Shown here one piece after another: positions 12,115 to 22,560 of a DNA stretch of 64,000 nt. The notes beneath the pieces are model-generated. The model was not told the DNA's origin, ran no database searches, and worked only from the letters and a program-made list of their open reading frames with translations. The DNA comes from Sympetrum striolatum (Eukaryota > Arthropoda > Insecta > Odonata > Libellulidae). How positions within the stretch are numbered: position 1 is the stretch's first letter; every line of letters starts with the position of its first letter. Both the position numbers and the translations under genes were made by a program. Where the stretch lies: assembly GCA_947579665.1 (NCBI GenBank), contig CANPUZ010000058.1:682001-746000 (forward strand), read 5' to 3'.

Positions 12115-12575
12115 TCAGCGATTTTTATGTATTTATCTATGCGATCACAGTAAGAAATACACGGGAGAAATTTTCGAACTTTAATTTCATGCACTTCCCG
12201 ACGTCGTAAGATTATAAACTTTACGGGAGACGTTAAAGGTCCAATGGAGTATCACATGTTGATATTCGTTTGCGTAAAGTATCCTTGGTTCGACTCTGGA
12301 CGACTCGAATCGTCTCTCATAAGAAATGCACGTAAAGTTCGTTTTGATCGATTGCAGACATTTTCTCTTTTGCAGAATTAAATCAGAAAAAATGGTCGTA
12401 CGAAATCGAAATTAGTACCAAAAGAAAGGAAATTAAACAAAGATTCTTATTTTGGTCGTGGAATATTGTTTACTAGTCGAAATTGAGAGAAAAAAGACAA
12501 AAAAGACGGAAATATTCGTGTGATTTTGTGGGTATAAACAACTCCCTAACGACGAAGGTGATTGTTGAACTCCCG
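12115..12575 (-). repeat. Family A' repeat (long 3' module)
   Basis: Inverted copy of the subfamily at 23.46 and 58.65 kb. It includes the GCACTTCCCGACGTCG module, TTGGTTCGACTCTGG (T-arm-like, about 12284-12298), TAAGAAATGCACGTAAAGTT, TGGTCGTACGAAATCG, and the terminal CAACTCCCTAACGACGAAGG..TTGTTGAAC. No coding capacity. Confidence 0.75.
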
Positions 12576-12984
12576 TACGAATATAAGGGAAAGAGAGGCT
12601 CATAAGAAATGTATAGAAGAGCGGACATTTTTTATAAGTTAATTATATTCCATGAACATTTATTCAAGTGTTACCCCGTGCAAGTCATGCAGATGGTACG
12701 TACCGCCTCGACAACGGAACCGGAGTATTCCGGCAAAATCTGCGAAGAGAAAAAAACTTCCGCTGATTAGAATGACGTCGACAAACAGCTGAAACACGAA
12801 TTGCACTTATTAATCGCGGGAAGAAATCGAAATGATATCTGTATAGGAGGGATGTCAAACACCATGTCCAAATATAAAATAAAGCTTTTCTTAGTAAGAC
12901 TTGTTTGTTACGTTAGCATTATGTCAATTGATTGATTAGTCAATGTGAATATTTGTATATTATGTAGCGTTGTAAGTTAGTTTT

Positions 12985-13495
12985 TGTATCTTGCAGGCTT
13001 TGTTACTTTTACGGAATTAAATTAGAAATAATGGTCTTACGAAGTCAAGAAATGTACCAAACGAAGGGAAATTAAATGAAGAATCTTATTTTTGTTGTAA
13101 AATACACTTTTAGAATCGAAATAACGAGAACTAGGGCAAAATAAACGACAATTCTGTGAAATGTCGCCGTGGTAACCAACCAGTCCCCCTGACGACCAAG
13201 GCGATTGTTGAATCCGATACATTCATTATCCCACAACAATACACGGGGATTTGAAGTCCATACCGAAATAATGGTTGGGAATATTGGCAGAATTCATGAA
13301 GAGGAGGCAATTTACTGAGATTACAGCGAATTTGAACTATAATATTCAAATAGCACGAACAAAATTACGGCCATTTTGCAGTTTATCAAACCGATTTACA
13401 AAAGGACATTTATACAATCGTGACGAAGAAACATTACTTCCGGGAAGATTTCTGAAGGACGGATTTTTAACGCAAACGTGAAACGTGAATGCGTC
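12985..13495 (-). repeat. Family A repeat with long leader, inverted partner of 24.2-24.8 kb
   Basis: The A core (13005-13215) ends in GGCGATTGTTGAATCCGATA. The leader continues to 13495 (CACGGGGATTTGAAGTCCAT, GAGGAGGCAATTTACTG, AAACCGATTTACAAAAGGAC). The same core plus leader is found inverted at 24240-24830, so the pair forms a ~500-bp inverted duplication 11 kb apart. Three or four ORFs here are repeat translations. Confidence 0.8.
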
Positions 13496-13594
13496 AAAAA
13501 AGTAGGGTGCGTATTGCACATGGTTGCGAACATCATATTTTTATTCGGGCTGTAGATGACATTTGAAGTAAATAACTCAACATCTATAAATATC

Positions 13595-13712
13595 TATCTA
13601 TTATATATGGATGCTTCTCCGGATTCATTCATCTATTATATATAGATGCTTCTCCGGATTCATTCATGTATCTATTATATATAGATGCTTCTCCGGATTC
13701 ATTCATATATAT
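13595..13712 (+). repeat. Tandem repeat at the 5' edge of family B
   Basis: Three copies of a 35-39-bp unit built from TCTATTATATATAGATGCTT and CTCCGGATTCATTCAT (starts about 13597, 13632 and 13671). The same unit occurs once before B copies at about 21.11 and 51.26 kb, and partly at 59.29 kb, so it belongs to the 5' border of family B. Confidence 0.85.
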
Positions 13713-14818
13713 ACCTATATAGATAGATAGGATACAAATTCACAGCCTAAACTACAAGCGTCATTGATCTGAAATTTTTATGACATATTGGCCATAACGT
13801 GAAACCCCCAGGAAAAAAGAGACTTTGATCCTCAGTGTCATAGGTTCGATTCCAGAGGGCCCCAAAGTCCCGATTTTTCCCGTTTGAATGCATTGCCGTG
13901 ATTTTCGGGAATTAAAAAAAAATACTTTCCGGATAGGTAGAGAAGTAAAACTCAAGGTGCCTATATTTATGGTCTTGGACTTTCGAAAACATCAATGACT
14001 TTTACAAAAGTTATCCTGGGTTCGATGCTAGGACGATGCAAAGATCTGCCCTTTAAAATACATGGGAGCCGTTTTTCATTATTTTTTTAGATGCACTTAT
14101 CGAAATGATAGGATGTTCGTGCTTGGCTGGAAGATGTATGGTACGAATAAGTTTTAGAAAAAAATTTTCATAAGACCGTACTGTTCCTGGGTTCGAAGCC
14201 AGAGCACAATAACGTTTCTCTCATAAGGAATATAAAGGAAAAGTAGGACGTCATTTGAGGCAGTTGTAACCAATATTTCTGCTTGAATTTGCATACGCGG
14301 TTAGAGATGGTGTTTTTCTTTTGTGCTGCATAGAAAGTATTGCCTGAAAGACCCGGGTTCGATGCCGGGCGGTAAAAATATCACCCATATATAATACTAT
14401 GGGGTATCTTTTCATAATTTTTTTATGCATTTATCGATATGTAAGGGAGCTCTTGCTTAGATGGAAGATGTATATTAACACTTTGTTTAAGAAAAAAAAT
14501 AGATAAGACCATGCTGTTCCTGGGTTCGATGCCAGAGCACATTATAATTTCTCAAATAAGGAGTGTATGTGAATAGTAGGACGTCGTTTGAGGTAGTTGC
14601 ACCTAATAGTTTTGCTTGAATTTTCACACATAGTTTGATATGGTAATTTTCTATTTTGCTGCATAGTAAGTACACCAGGAAGACCGGGGTTCGGTGCCAG
14701 GTGATTAAATTGCAGCGAATTCTACGAATATTTTGAATTTTTTTTTCTTTTGATGTCCGTCCCGATATGAAATTAGTGTTGTCGATCTGCTTGCAGTATG
14801 CAAGCTACATTTTACTCG
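13713..14818 (+). repeat. Family B element 1: six T-arm-like modules
   Basis: The element starts in a GATA-rich run and GGATACAAATTCACAGCCTA and ends at a hairpin/terminus GCTACATTTTACTCG. It holds six GGTTCGANNCC-type boxes at 13843, 14019, 14190, 14356, 14523 and 14688 (spacings 176, 171, 166, 167, 165). Each sits in a short stem such as CCCGGGTTCGATGCCGGGC, as in the T arm of a tRNA. No full tRNA fold and no ORF with known domains. Probably a non-autonomous mobile element or a dispersed mini-array. Confidence 0.85.
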
Positions 14819-15915
14819 TATACCTATATAGATAGATAGATAGATAGGATACTAATTCACAGCCTAAACCACCAGCGTGATTGATTTGAAATTTTTACGA
14901 CGTATTGGCCATAACGTGTAACCGCCAGAAAAATTGCGATTTTGATCCTCAGGGTCATGCGTTCGATTCCAGAGGGCCCCAAAGTCGCGATTTTCTCCAT
15001 AAGAATACATGGCGGGGATTTACGAAAATTTTTTTGAGGTACTTCCCGGGAAGAGAAAGAGTTGAAACTCGAGGGATCGCTAGAAGCCGTGCGTATCCAA
15101 CGAAAATCAGAAAAACATCTTAGAATATAGTCCATGGTTCGATGCTTGGTCGGGGCAAAAATCGGCCGTTTAAAAAGCATTACGGCGATTTTGAAGATTT
15201 TTTTTGGATCCTTTCCCGATAACATGGATATTCGAAACTCGGCACGTGGATAGATATCATGAATATACTTCATAATCAAATTTTACATGTTCACTGATGG
15301 TCCTTGGTTCGATCCCAGAGGGCCATTTGCACTTCTCAATGCATTTCTTACGGAGACAACGGAAACAAAATTTAGGTACTTTCCGACATGCTATCAACTT
15401 CAAACTTTGCTTGATACAAGAGTAAGTCTTTACAAATCAAACTCTGCATTCACAGCTTGCAATACGTCCTGGGTTCGACACCAGGTGTCTCTGAAATCAG
15501 AATTTGATCCGATTTTTAGGAATTATTTTGAAACCTTTCCCACTAAAATAGAAACTTGAAATTCGGCATATAGATAGAGATCATAAATATCTATCAGAAA
15601 CATATTTTAGAATTCCACGATCGTCCTTGGTTCGAATCCCGAGAGGCATTAACATTCGTGAAAATTAGAACGTTTTTTGAGGCAGTTTTAGCCAATATTT
15701 CTGCTTGAATTTTCACACATAGTTAGAGATGGTGATCTTCTATTGTGTTTCATACTAGGTTTACCAGTAAGACCCGGGTTCGATGCCAGATGATGAAATT
15801 TCAGCGAATTTTAAGAAAAAATTAAATCCTTTTTTTTTCTTTTAAAGTCCGTCCCGATATGATGCCGATATGAAATTAGTATTGCCGATCTGCTTGCAGT
15901 ATGCAAGCTACATTT
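14819..15915 (+). repeat. Family B element 2: six T-arm-like modules
   Basis: Starts with (GATA)n and GGATACTAATTCACAGCCTA, ends in GCTTGCAGTATGCAAGC and TACATTTTACTCG. T-arm-like boxes lie at 14960, 15136, 15306, 15472, 15629 and 15777 (spacings 176, 170, 166, 157, 148). This spacing series is mirrored in the inverted element at 49-51 kb. The 140-codon minus-strand ORF at 14857-15279 is a by-product of the repeat. Confidence 0.85.
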
Positions 15916-16725
15916 TACTCGTATAAATAGATAGGTATGTAGATAGAGGGGATACTAATGCACAGCCTAAACCGCAAGCTTGATTTAGTTAAAATTTTTA
16001 CGACGTATTGGCCATAACGTGTAACCACCAGAAAAATTGCGATTTTTAACCTCAGTGTCATAGGTTCGATTCCAGAGGGCCCCAAAGTCCCGATTTTTCC
16101 CATTTAAATGCATTGCTTTGATTTTCGGGAATTTTTATAGAATACTTCCCGGATAGGTAGAGAATCAAAACTCTAGGAGCCTAAATATATGGTCATGATC
16201 TATCGAAAACATTAATGACTTTCACGGAAAATATCCTGGGTTCGATGCTAGGACGATGCAAAAATCTCACATTTAAAATTCACTGAGGTAGTTTTTCATT
16301 ATTTTTTTCGATTCCCTTATCTAAATGATAGGAAGTTCTTGCTTTGCTAGAAGATGTATATTAAGACTCGGCTTAAGAAAAAATATTATATAAGACCATG
16401 CTGTTCCTGGGTTCGATGCCAGAGCACATTACAATTTCTCACATAAGGAATATAAGGGAAAAGTAGGACGTCGTTTGAGGCAGTTGCAGCCAATATTTCT
16501 GCTTGAATTTTTACACATAGTTAGAGATAGTGCCCTTCTATTGTGTTTCATAGTAGGTTTACCAGTAAGACCCGGGTTCGATGGCGGACGATTGAATTGC
16601 AGCGAATTTTAAGAATATTTTCAATCCTTTTTTTTATTTTGAGGACTGTCCCAATATGATGCCGATAGGAAATTAGTGTTGTCGATCTGCTTGCAGTATG
16701 CAAGCAACATTTTACTCGTATATAT
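15916..16725 (+). repeat. Family B element 3: four T-arm-like modules
   Basis: Same 5' block and same 3' hairpin and CTCG terminus as the two preceding elements, but with four boxes at 16063, 16239, 16410 and 16575 (spacings 176, 171, 165). It is joined directly to element 2, so three elements lie head to tail. Confidence 0.85.
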
Positions 16726-17211
16726 ATGTATTCTGATTTCACGTTTATTCTGAAAAGAACACTGCTGCAAATTAATGAAATTATTAAAATTGAAATTCAG
16801 GGGGAAAGAACCTGTTACTGATAGATGGTCACATTGAGAAATCAGAGGTAAGAGCAAGGGCCATCCATTAGCAGCATTCCATGCTTGCGCGGTGATCTGA
16901 AGGGGGGCTGACGGCAGATGACCATACGCGAATAATAGCGTAGAATTCCATTCTCTAAAAGCCAAATGCGTATCATACATGGTGATAAGAAAATTCTCAC
17001 ATTGTGTTCGTAATAACACGTGGGTGCGTCTTGTAACTGGAAAATTACGGCGCGTCTACATTCTTCCTTTGGGTGAACGGATATATACTTCCAAGAACTT
17101 GTGTTTTATACCTCCGGTTGCTACGCAAAACAGTCGATTGAGGTCTCCATAGAGGTCAACTCGCTGTACCCACTGATCATTCATATATATCGTTCTATTC
17201 TTTGATTGTGT
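16726..17211. other. Low-repeat segment, nothing firm recognised
   Basis: A moderately GC-rich part (16790-17170) without matches to repeats in the window. A 132-codon minus-strand ORF (16621-17019) runs through the 3' end of family B into this part. It has no recognised domain and is not called as a gene. Confidence 0.35.
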
Positions 17212-17640
17212 TATTAGGGCGTATCACGATAAAAACCTTTTTTGTTAGAAATTCAAAATTCCTAGTCGATAAATAGTTGTTGCTATGGCAGCGTATTTAT
17301 CCAATTAATTTTTAGTCCAATTGAAAAAGGTCTCTCGCAACGTGCCTCACGTTTGAATTTTCGTCAAAATCGAAGCTTTCAATTTTTATCTTTAAACAAA
17401 GCAAATTCTTGTTTTCAAGTACAACAATGTTGAGTTTAAAATGTTAATTAACAGCATTCATTAATTATATCTGTCGTGTAAAATTTACGCCTCAGAGATT
17501 AGCAGTAAAATTATCGTTTTTTGCAAAATTAATTTCTCAATAGTTGACCACTTCATTCACTTACTTTGTCAACGTTTTCATTTATAAATTCCTTAAAACC
17601 ACACGAATAAAAAGTATTCCAATCTATTCAATTTTTGCTT
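17212..17640 (+). repeat. Family O repeat, copy 1
   Basis: Shares with 31588-32010, in the same orientation, the blocks AAATTCAAAATTCC..GATAAA, GTTGCTATGG (one mismatch from an X-box), TTTAAAATGTTAATTAACAG, TTACGCCTC..ATTAGCAGTAAAAT and CCTTAAAACCACAC.AATAAAAAGTATTCCAA. No coding capacity was seen. Confidence 0.75.
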
Positions 17641-18135
17641 TCTCCCTTTACGTAGTATAGATAAAGTATTGTATTCACAAAAAATTCGACCTCCAGATTT
17701 CGACGGAAATATATGTTTTGGGGCCCATAGAGATCGTTTTAGCTATTTTCCCGAACATGTCTGTCTGTGGTAAAAACATTTGTGGGCGCTCTATCTTAAA
17801 AAGTAATTATCCGATCATTTCCAAAATTAATATTTAGTATATTCCTAACAATGCCAAGAGTTGATTAGTGTTTGGAGAATATCGCTTAAACGGAAGTTGC
17901 GGTTTATCCGGAACAAAATTTTATTTCTTAAATATCTCTGTCAGAATGCAATGTAGGTATATACAGTTATGTCTACAAAAGTTATAGATAATGTATTTTA
18001 CTACAACTTTCGTATAAAACATTTTCCTGTAACACTCATTGTTTAGGAGTTATTTATGTATTACCGGCATAGGCTTCTGTTTTCAATAAATACGGAGAAA
18101 TTCATGTGTTCGCCACATCGGATTTTTTCATACTA
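17641..18135 (+). repeat. Family C interspersed repeat, one internal unit
   Basis: A compact copy: GACCTCCAGATTTCGACGG, TGTCTGTCTGTGG, GTGGGCGCTCTATC, one GTATATAC/inverted-repeat/GAGTTATT unit, then the distal end GCATAGGCTTCTGTTTTCAA and AATACGGAGAAATTCATG. It has one internal unit where other copies have two or three. Confidence 0.8.
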
Positions 18136-18231
18136 TTAAACATTCCAAACCTAACATTGTTGCACTTAAAAACAAACATTTGCTTCATAACAATTCACCT
18201 TATAACAATTGCTACATTTTCTCTGTTTTAG

Positions 18232-18270
18232 GAGCAACGAGGGGATCTTCCGGGGACGTTCTCATCTCTG
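18232..18270 (+). CDS. Candidate 39-nt microexon of an unidentified host gene
   Basis: A pyrimidine-rich tract ending CTCTGTTTTAG (3' splice site at 18231) is followed by 39 bases and then GTGAGTGC (5' splice site at 18271). A CTAAC branch-point-like word lies about 80 nt upstream. The exon is a multiple of three and open in all three frames (frame 0 reads EQRGDLPGTFSSL). It lies between a family C copy and the H array and belongs to neither. I do not recognise the peptide. If real, the gene's other exons lie elsewhere and much of this window may be intron. A chance pairing of two good splice sites is the alternative. Confidence 0.35.
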
Positions 18271-18364
18271 GTGAGTGCATTTGTTTTCCTTTTATTTATA
18301 ATTCATTTCGCCAAACACAAAAGATGCGGGACACAGCGCTTGGATTTGAAGGGATCGGAAAATA

Positions 18365-19440
18365 AATGAAAACTTTAAATGGCCCATAAAATCGCTCCTG
18401 GGAGCTCCAGAGCAGGGAAATTCTTACCGTCGGATACATAAATAAATCCTTTATAAGTCCGCCAAGTTTGTATTTCCACTGCGTGTAGTAACGCCTGGTC
18501 GAAATGGAAAATAATTGACGAAAATTCGATTGACAACCCCGTAATGGAAAATTTAAAAGGTCAATAAAATCGAACCAGGGCCTCCTAAGAGACGGACTCT
18601 TCCACAGTTGCATAGGTAAATAAATTCTGTATAAGCGTGCGAAATTTGGTATTTCCAGTCGGTTTAGTTTTGAGGAAATCGGCAAATATAAAAAATCGTC
18701 ACGGAAAAAAAATCGGTGAACAACCCCGTAACGAAAAAACTAAATGGTCGATAAAATCAAAACCGGAATCCTTAGAAAGCTAAAACCTTTACAGTCGCTT
18801 ACATAAATAAATACTGTGTAAGCGTGCAAAAATTGGCATTTCTACTCGGTTTGGTTTTGAAGAAATCGGCCAGAATAGAAAATCGTTCACAGAAAAAATC
18901 AGTTGACTACCCCGAAACGGAAAATTTAAAAGCTCCATAAAATCGAACCCGGGAATTCCTGAGAATTAAAACTTATAACATTATATACATAAATAAATAT
19001 TTTCTAAGCTTGCAAAATTTGGTAATTCCACTTCGTCTATTTTTGTAGAAATCGGACGAAATATAAAATCCTTCACGAAAATAATTAGTCGACAACCCCG
19101 TGACGAAAAATTTAAAAGGCCAATAAAATCGAACCCGGGCCTCCTAGAAGACGAAAACCTTTACCGTTGTATACATAAATGAATCCTGTATACGCGTGCA
19201 AAAGTTGGTATTTCCGTTCGGTTTAGTTTTGAAAAAATCGGCCGAAATAGAAAATCGTCACGGAAAAAAATCAGTCGACCACCCCGTAACGAAAACATTA
19301 AATGACCGATAAAATCAAACCGGGGACTCCTAGAAAGCGGAAACTTTTACGTTGCATACATAAATAAATCCTTTATGCGTGTGCAAAGCTTGGTTCCTCT
19401 AACGCTACTATTTTCTGAGAAATCGGCGAAAATAGATCGA
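18365..19440 (+). repeat. Family H tandem array, 186-bp unit with T-arm-like sites
   Basis: About six units of near-constant length. ATCGAACC-type boxes (some with ATCAAACC) occur near 18391, 18569, 18756, 18942, 19128 and 19314, mostly 186 bp apart. Each unit reads AAAATTTAAAAGGCCNATAA, AATCGAACCCGGGCCTCCTA, GTTGCATACATAAATAAATC, then a GTTTNGTTTTGAAGAAATCG block and a CAACCCCGTAACG block. On the minus strand the box is GCCCGGGTTCGATT, T-arm-like. A 129-codon minus ORF (18296-18685) is a repeat translation. Confidence 0.85.
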
Positions 19441-19950
19441 GTCGGACGGAGCCATACTCCATTACCCCCCCTATGGCGTCTTCATCGCTTTGGGTGGCGG
19501 AATTACTTACTCCTGACTCGGCAGAAAGGGGAGCGTACCCTAGGGGGCTATAAAATTAGGGGTGACACATTTGCAGGCCCTCTGGGGTGGAATGGACCCC
19601 AAAAGCATTTGGGGTAACATTTCAAAGATCAAGCGACAACCACCGGGCATTGAATAAGGATGATGTTACGAACCCCCTCTGAAGGGTACATAGAAGATCA
19701 ATCTATACCCTGGAGATGATAGGAGAATACCCTTTCCTGAAACCATGGTGTCTTTGTGTACTCTGCGGTATCCTTGGTGAAATATGCTTCGCAACAGGGC
19801 CATTGTTTATTAAATGCGCGGTGTCTCTAAATCAAAAACTCGTGGAAATTTTTATCTTAAATATAAAAATACAGCCTGCGTGTATTTGTGGCAGCAAAAC
19901 TCGAAAAATACTCGGTATATGGACTTGAAATTTCAACGTAACGTTGCATT
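19441..19950. other. Low-repeat GC-richer segment
   Basis: Contains CATTACCCCCCCTATGGCG, CCTCTGGGGTGGAATGG and similar words with no match to other repeats in the window. Overlapping plus-strand ORFs of 70-80 codons have no recognised domain. No splice-bounded exon was identified. Confidence 0.3.
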
Positions 19951-20035
19951 CAAATACGAGAGTGTTTCTATAGTGAAAAAAATGCTGACATTAAGTCCTC
20001 GGTTCGATCCCAAACGAGTCTATCATACGTTCTAT
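19905..20035 (+). repeat. Family U repeat with T-arm-like end
   Basis: The block TTCAACGTAACGTTGCATTC, CGAGAGTGTTTCTATAGTGA and TCCTCGGTTCGATCCC recurs inverted at about 56085-56240. GGTTCGATCCC (about 19999-20010) is another T-arm-like box. Confidence 0.6.
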
Positions 20036-20245
20036 ATTACGTAATTACGAAGTATAAAGGTCTAAAATGGTAAATATAGAAACAAAATGAGGCTAAAATT
20101 GATAAAAGTAATAGTAAATTGTTTTTTTACGATTTTGACTCTATTTAACGTAACCTTAGCAACTGAAATACCTGCTATTCGCTTTTGTATTGTGTGTACT
20201 CGTGGTTTTTTTATCTCGAAGTATTAAGGTTGAAACAACGTAACT
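20036..20245 (+). repeat. Family F fragment
   Basis: GTAATTACGAAGTATAAAGG, TTTTTTACGATTTTGACTC, AACGTAACCTTAGCAACTGA and AACGTAACTATAGTAACAG match the family F array at 8.0-10.3 kb, in the same orientation. Confidence 0.75.
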
Positions 20246-20259
20246 ATAGTAACAGAATG

Positions 20260-20570
20260 TTGGCATTTCGTCCTCGGTTCGATCCCAGACGAGTCAAAGC
20301 ATTTCCATAAGAAATGCACGTAGAGTTCGTTTTTTCCGCTGCAGGCTCCGTTTCGTTTGCAAAATTAAATTAGAAAGAATGGTCGTACGGAATTGAGACA
20401 AGTACCAAAAGAAAGGGAATTGAATGAAAAATCATATTTTGGTCGTGGATTATTGTTTTCGAATTGAATTATCGAGATTTTACGCGAAATACGGGAAATT
20501 TTAGTCAAATTTTGAGGGTGTAAACAACCGGTCCCCCTGACGACAAATGCCATTGTTGAATCCTGCATTT
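20260..20570 (-). repeat. Family A repeat core
   Basis: Inverted copy from TCCTCGGTTCGATCCCAGAC (T-arm-like) through AAATGCACGTAGAGTTCG, GGTCGTACGGAATTGAGAC and TGGTCGTGGA to GGTCCCCCTGACGAC and TTGTTGAATCC. It sits directly downstream of the family F fragment. Confidence 0.75.
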
Positions 20571-20659
20571 TGGCCAATTTAGAGTTAAGAAGAAGAGAAA
20601 CGCTGTTGATTCCGTTCACATTTATGTGAATAATCAATCGTTGGAAGCGATTTAAATTA

Positions 20660-21015
20660 TGTTTTTTTAGAAACACAAAATGTAGGTTAATTTGATACCG
20701 AATGTTGTATTAATTTGCTTTTTTTATGATTTAATAATCTGTTTTTGAATATTAAAGTGTGAGTTACTTTTATTCTGATCTGATATCTGAGAAAAAAGTG
20801 AAATTTCTTGGTAGTAAACAAACCAGTTCCCCTGGAGACCAAGGCGATTGTTGAATCCGAGCGCATGCGTTTCCTCATTAGAATACTCGTGGATTTTATC
20901 TCCATACGGAATTGACGATATTGACTCTTCTTGCACAGATAGATACATACATATACGTACTCTATACTTGTGTACTTATACTTTAAGACTAAAATCTGGC
21001 TTATTTCAAGTAGAA
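20660..21015 (-). repeat. Family A fragment with leader
   Basis: The truncated core ends GGAGACCAAGGCGATTGTTG and AATCCGAGC at about 20862. The leader follows with AATACTCGTGGATTTTATCT and GACGATATTGACTCTTC, as at 29767-29850. The central part before 20760 is not resolved. Confidence 0.6.
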
Positions 21016-21107
21016 CCAACTTTAAAGCAAATGTATGTTTTTAAAAGGCAACCATTTTGTTTAAATACATAGAAATACGTGTAATGTAATAGTTATACTA
21101 ATCAGGG

Positions 21108-21790
21108 TATATATCTATTATATATAGATGCTTCTCTGGATTCATTCATGGATATATTCATGTATATATATAGATAGAGAGGATACTAATTCACAGGCTA
21201 AACTAAAAGCATCATTGACTTGAAATTTTTACGACGTATTGCCCATAACGTGTAACCGCCAGAAAAATTGCGATTTTGAACCTCAGTGTCATGGGTTCGA
21301 TTCCAGAGGGCCCCAAAGTCGGGATTTTTTCCGTTTAAATGCATTGCTTTGATTTTCCGGAATTAGAAAAAAAATACTTCCCGGATAGGTAGAGAATCAT
21401 AACTCAAGGAGCCTATATATATGGTCATGATCTATCGAAAACATAAATGACTTTTACGGAAAACATCCTGGGTTCGATGCTAGGACGATGCAAAGATCTG
21501 TCCTTTAAAATACATTGAGGTAGTTTTTGATTATTTATTTTGATGCACTTATCGAAATGACAGGAGATTCTTGCTTTGCTAGAAGATGTATATTAAGACT
21601 CGATTTAAGAAATAAATTTAGATAAGACCGTACTATTCCCGGGTTCGATGCCAGAGCACAGTAACATTTCTCTCATAAGGAATATAAGGGAAAAGTAGGA
21701 CGTCGTTTGAGGCAGTTGCAGCCAATGTTTCTGCTTGAATTTCCGCGCATTGTTAAAGATATGCAAGTATGCAAGCTACATTTTACTCGT
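21108..21790 (+). repeat. Family B element 4, 3'-deleted
   Basis: Begins with TCTATTATATATAGATGCTT and GGATACTAATTCACAGGCTA. T-arm-like boxes lie at 21294, 21471 and 21642 (spacings 177, 171). After about 21755 it jumps directly to the 3' terminus GCAAGTATGCAAGCTACATT and ACTCG, so the last modules are deleted. Confidence 0.85.
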
Positions 21791-22560
21791 AATTACGTAT
21801 AATGCTATGAATATACTGATCAGAGGGTATATAAATACATATATATGCAAACGAGACGGTCGTTATGATAGAGGCTATAATCCTTTAAAAGAATAATCAA
21901 CTTCAAAAGAAAATAGTCAGATTTTATTTGGCCGCCATGTTGTTTAGAATATATAACTACGTATAATGTTATGATTATATACATCAAGGAATGTATAGAT
22001 ACGGATGGATACAAACAAGACAGTCTTTATCACAGATTAAGACCAAGACCGTTCTCCTTTAAAATTAAACAATCCACCCACTCGATCTGTTTAAGACGTC
22101 AATCTTCGTCCGCCATCTTGTCGTAGCGCCATCTTCCCAGACACGTTTTCCGATTAACAAGAAGATCCGAAATGGATTCCAATTAACCTTCCGGAGCTCC
22201 TCAAGGTATAAATCAGGGGCCATTAAAAGACGCGGAGGAATTAAGAGGGGTTAATTCCTCCCCCCGAAAAACTAATCGCGAGCACCTTTTTTAATTTTCC
22301 CCACCAGATGGCATTCAATTCCGTGGGGATCAGAAGTCGTTAATAAATCAAAAACCGCCCCCACCCCAACGAGGAGGGGGGCAAAAGGGGTTGCGCCCTC
22401 CTTTTCGCTCCTTCGTTAGCTCTTTATCGGATTTCAATTACTCCTGCCATTATATTCGGTCGGTTGGTGTGGTAACCGCTAAATCACATTGGGGTTGCCA
22501 TGCGTTGTTAGTTACGCGGCGATGGATACTTGATCTAATTACGGGAGACGAGCTATGGTG
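21790..22560. promoter_or_regulatory. Low-repeat, GC-rich block with CTCF-like site
   Basis: 21790-22020 holds two similar GTATAATG.TATGA.TATA blocks. From about 22080 the sequence is GC-rich, C/G-tract rich and unlike the repeats. CCACCAGATGGC at 22301-22312 fits the CTCF core motif. Two GCCATCTT words lie near 22110-22135. It is a candidate regulatory island; no exon could be supported. Confidence 0.35.

Noticed and set aside
14857..15279. 140-codon minus-strand ORF inside family B
   Set aside because: It spans T-arm modules of a multicopy noncoding repeat, has no domain, and its equivalents in other B copies are broken.
14819..15915. Family B as a canonical Helitron
   Set aside because: A terminal hairpin and T-flank are present, but most copies end CTCG, not CTRR, and no consistent TC 5' end or Rep/helicase was seen.
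13843..16585. tRNA genes at each GGTTCGA box
   Set aside because: Only the T-arm/B-box part is present; A boxes, anticodon arms and acceptor stems are absent.
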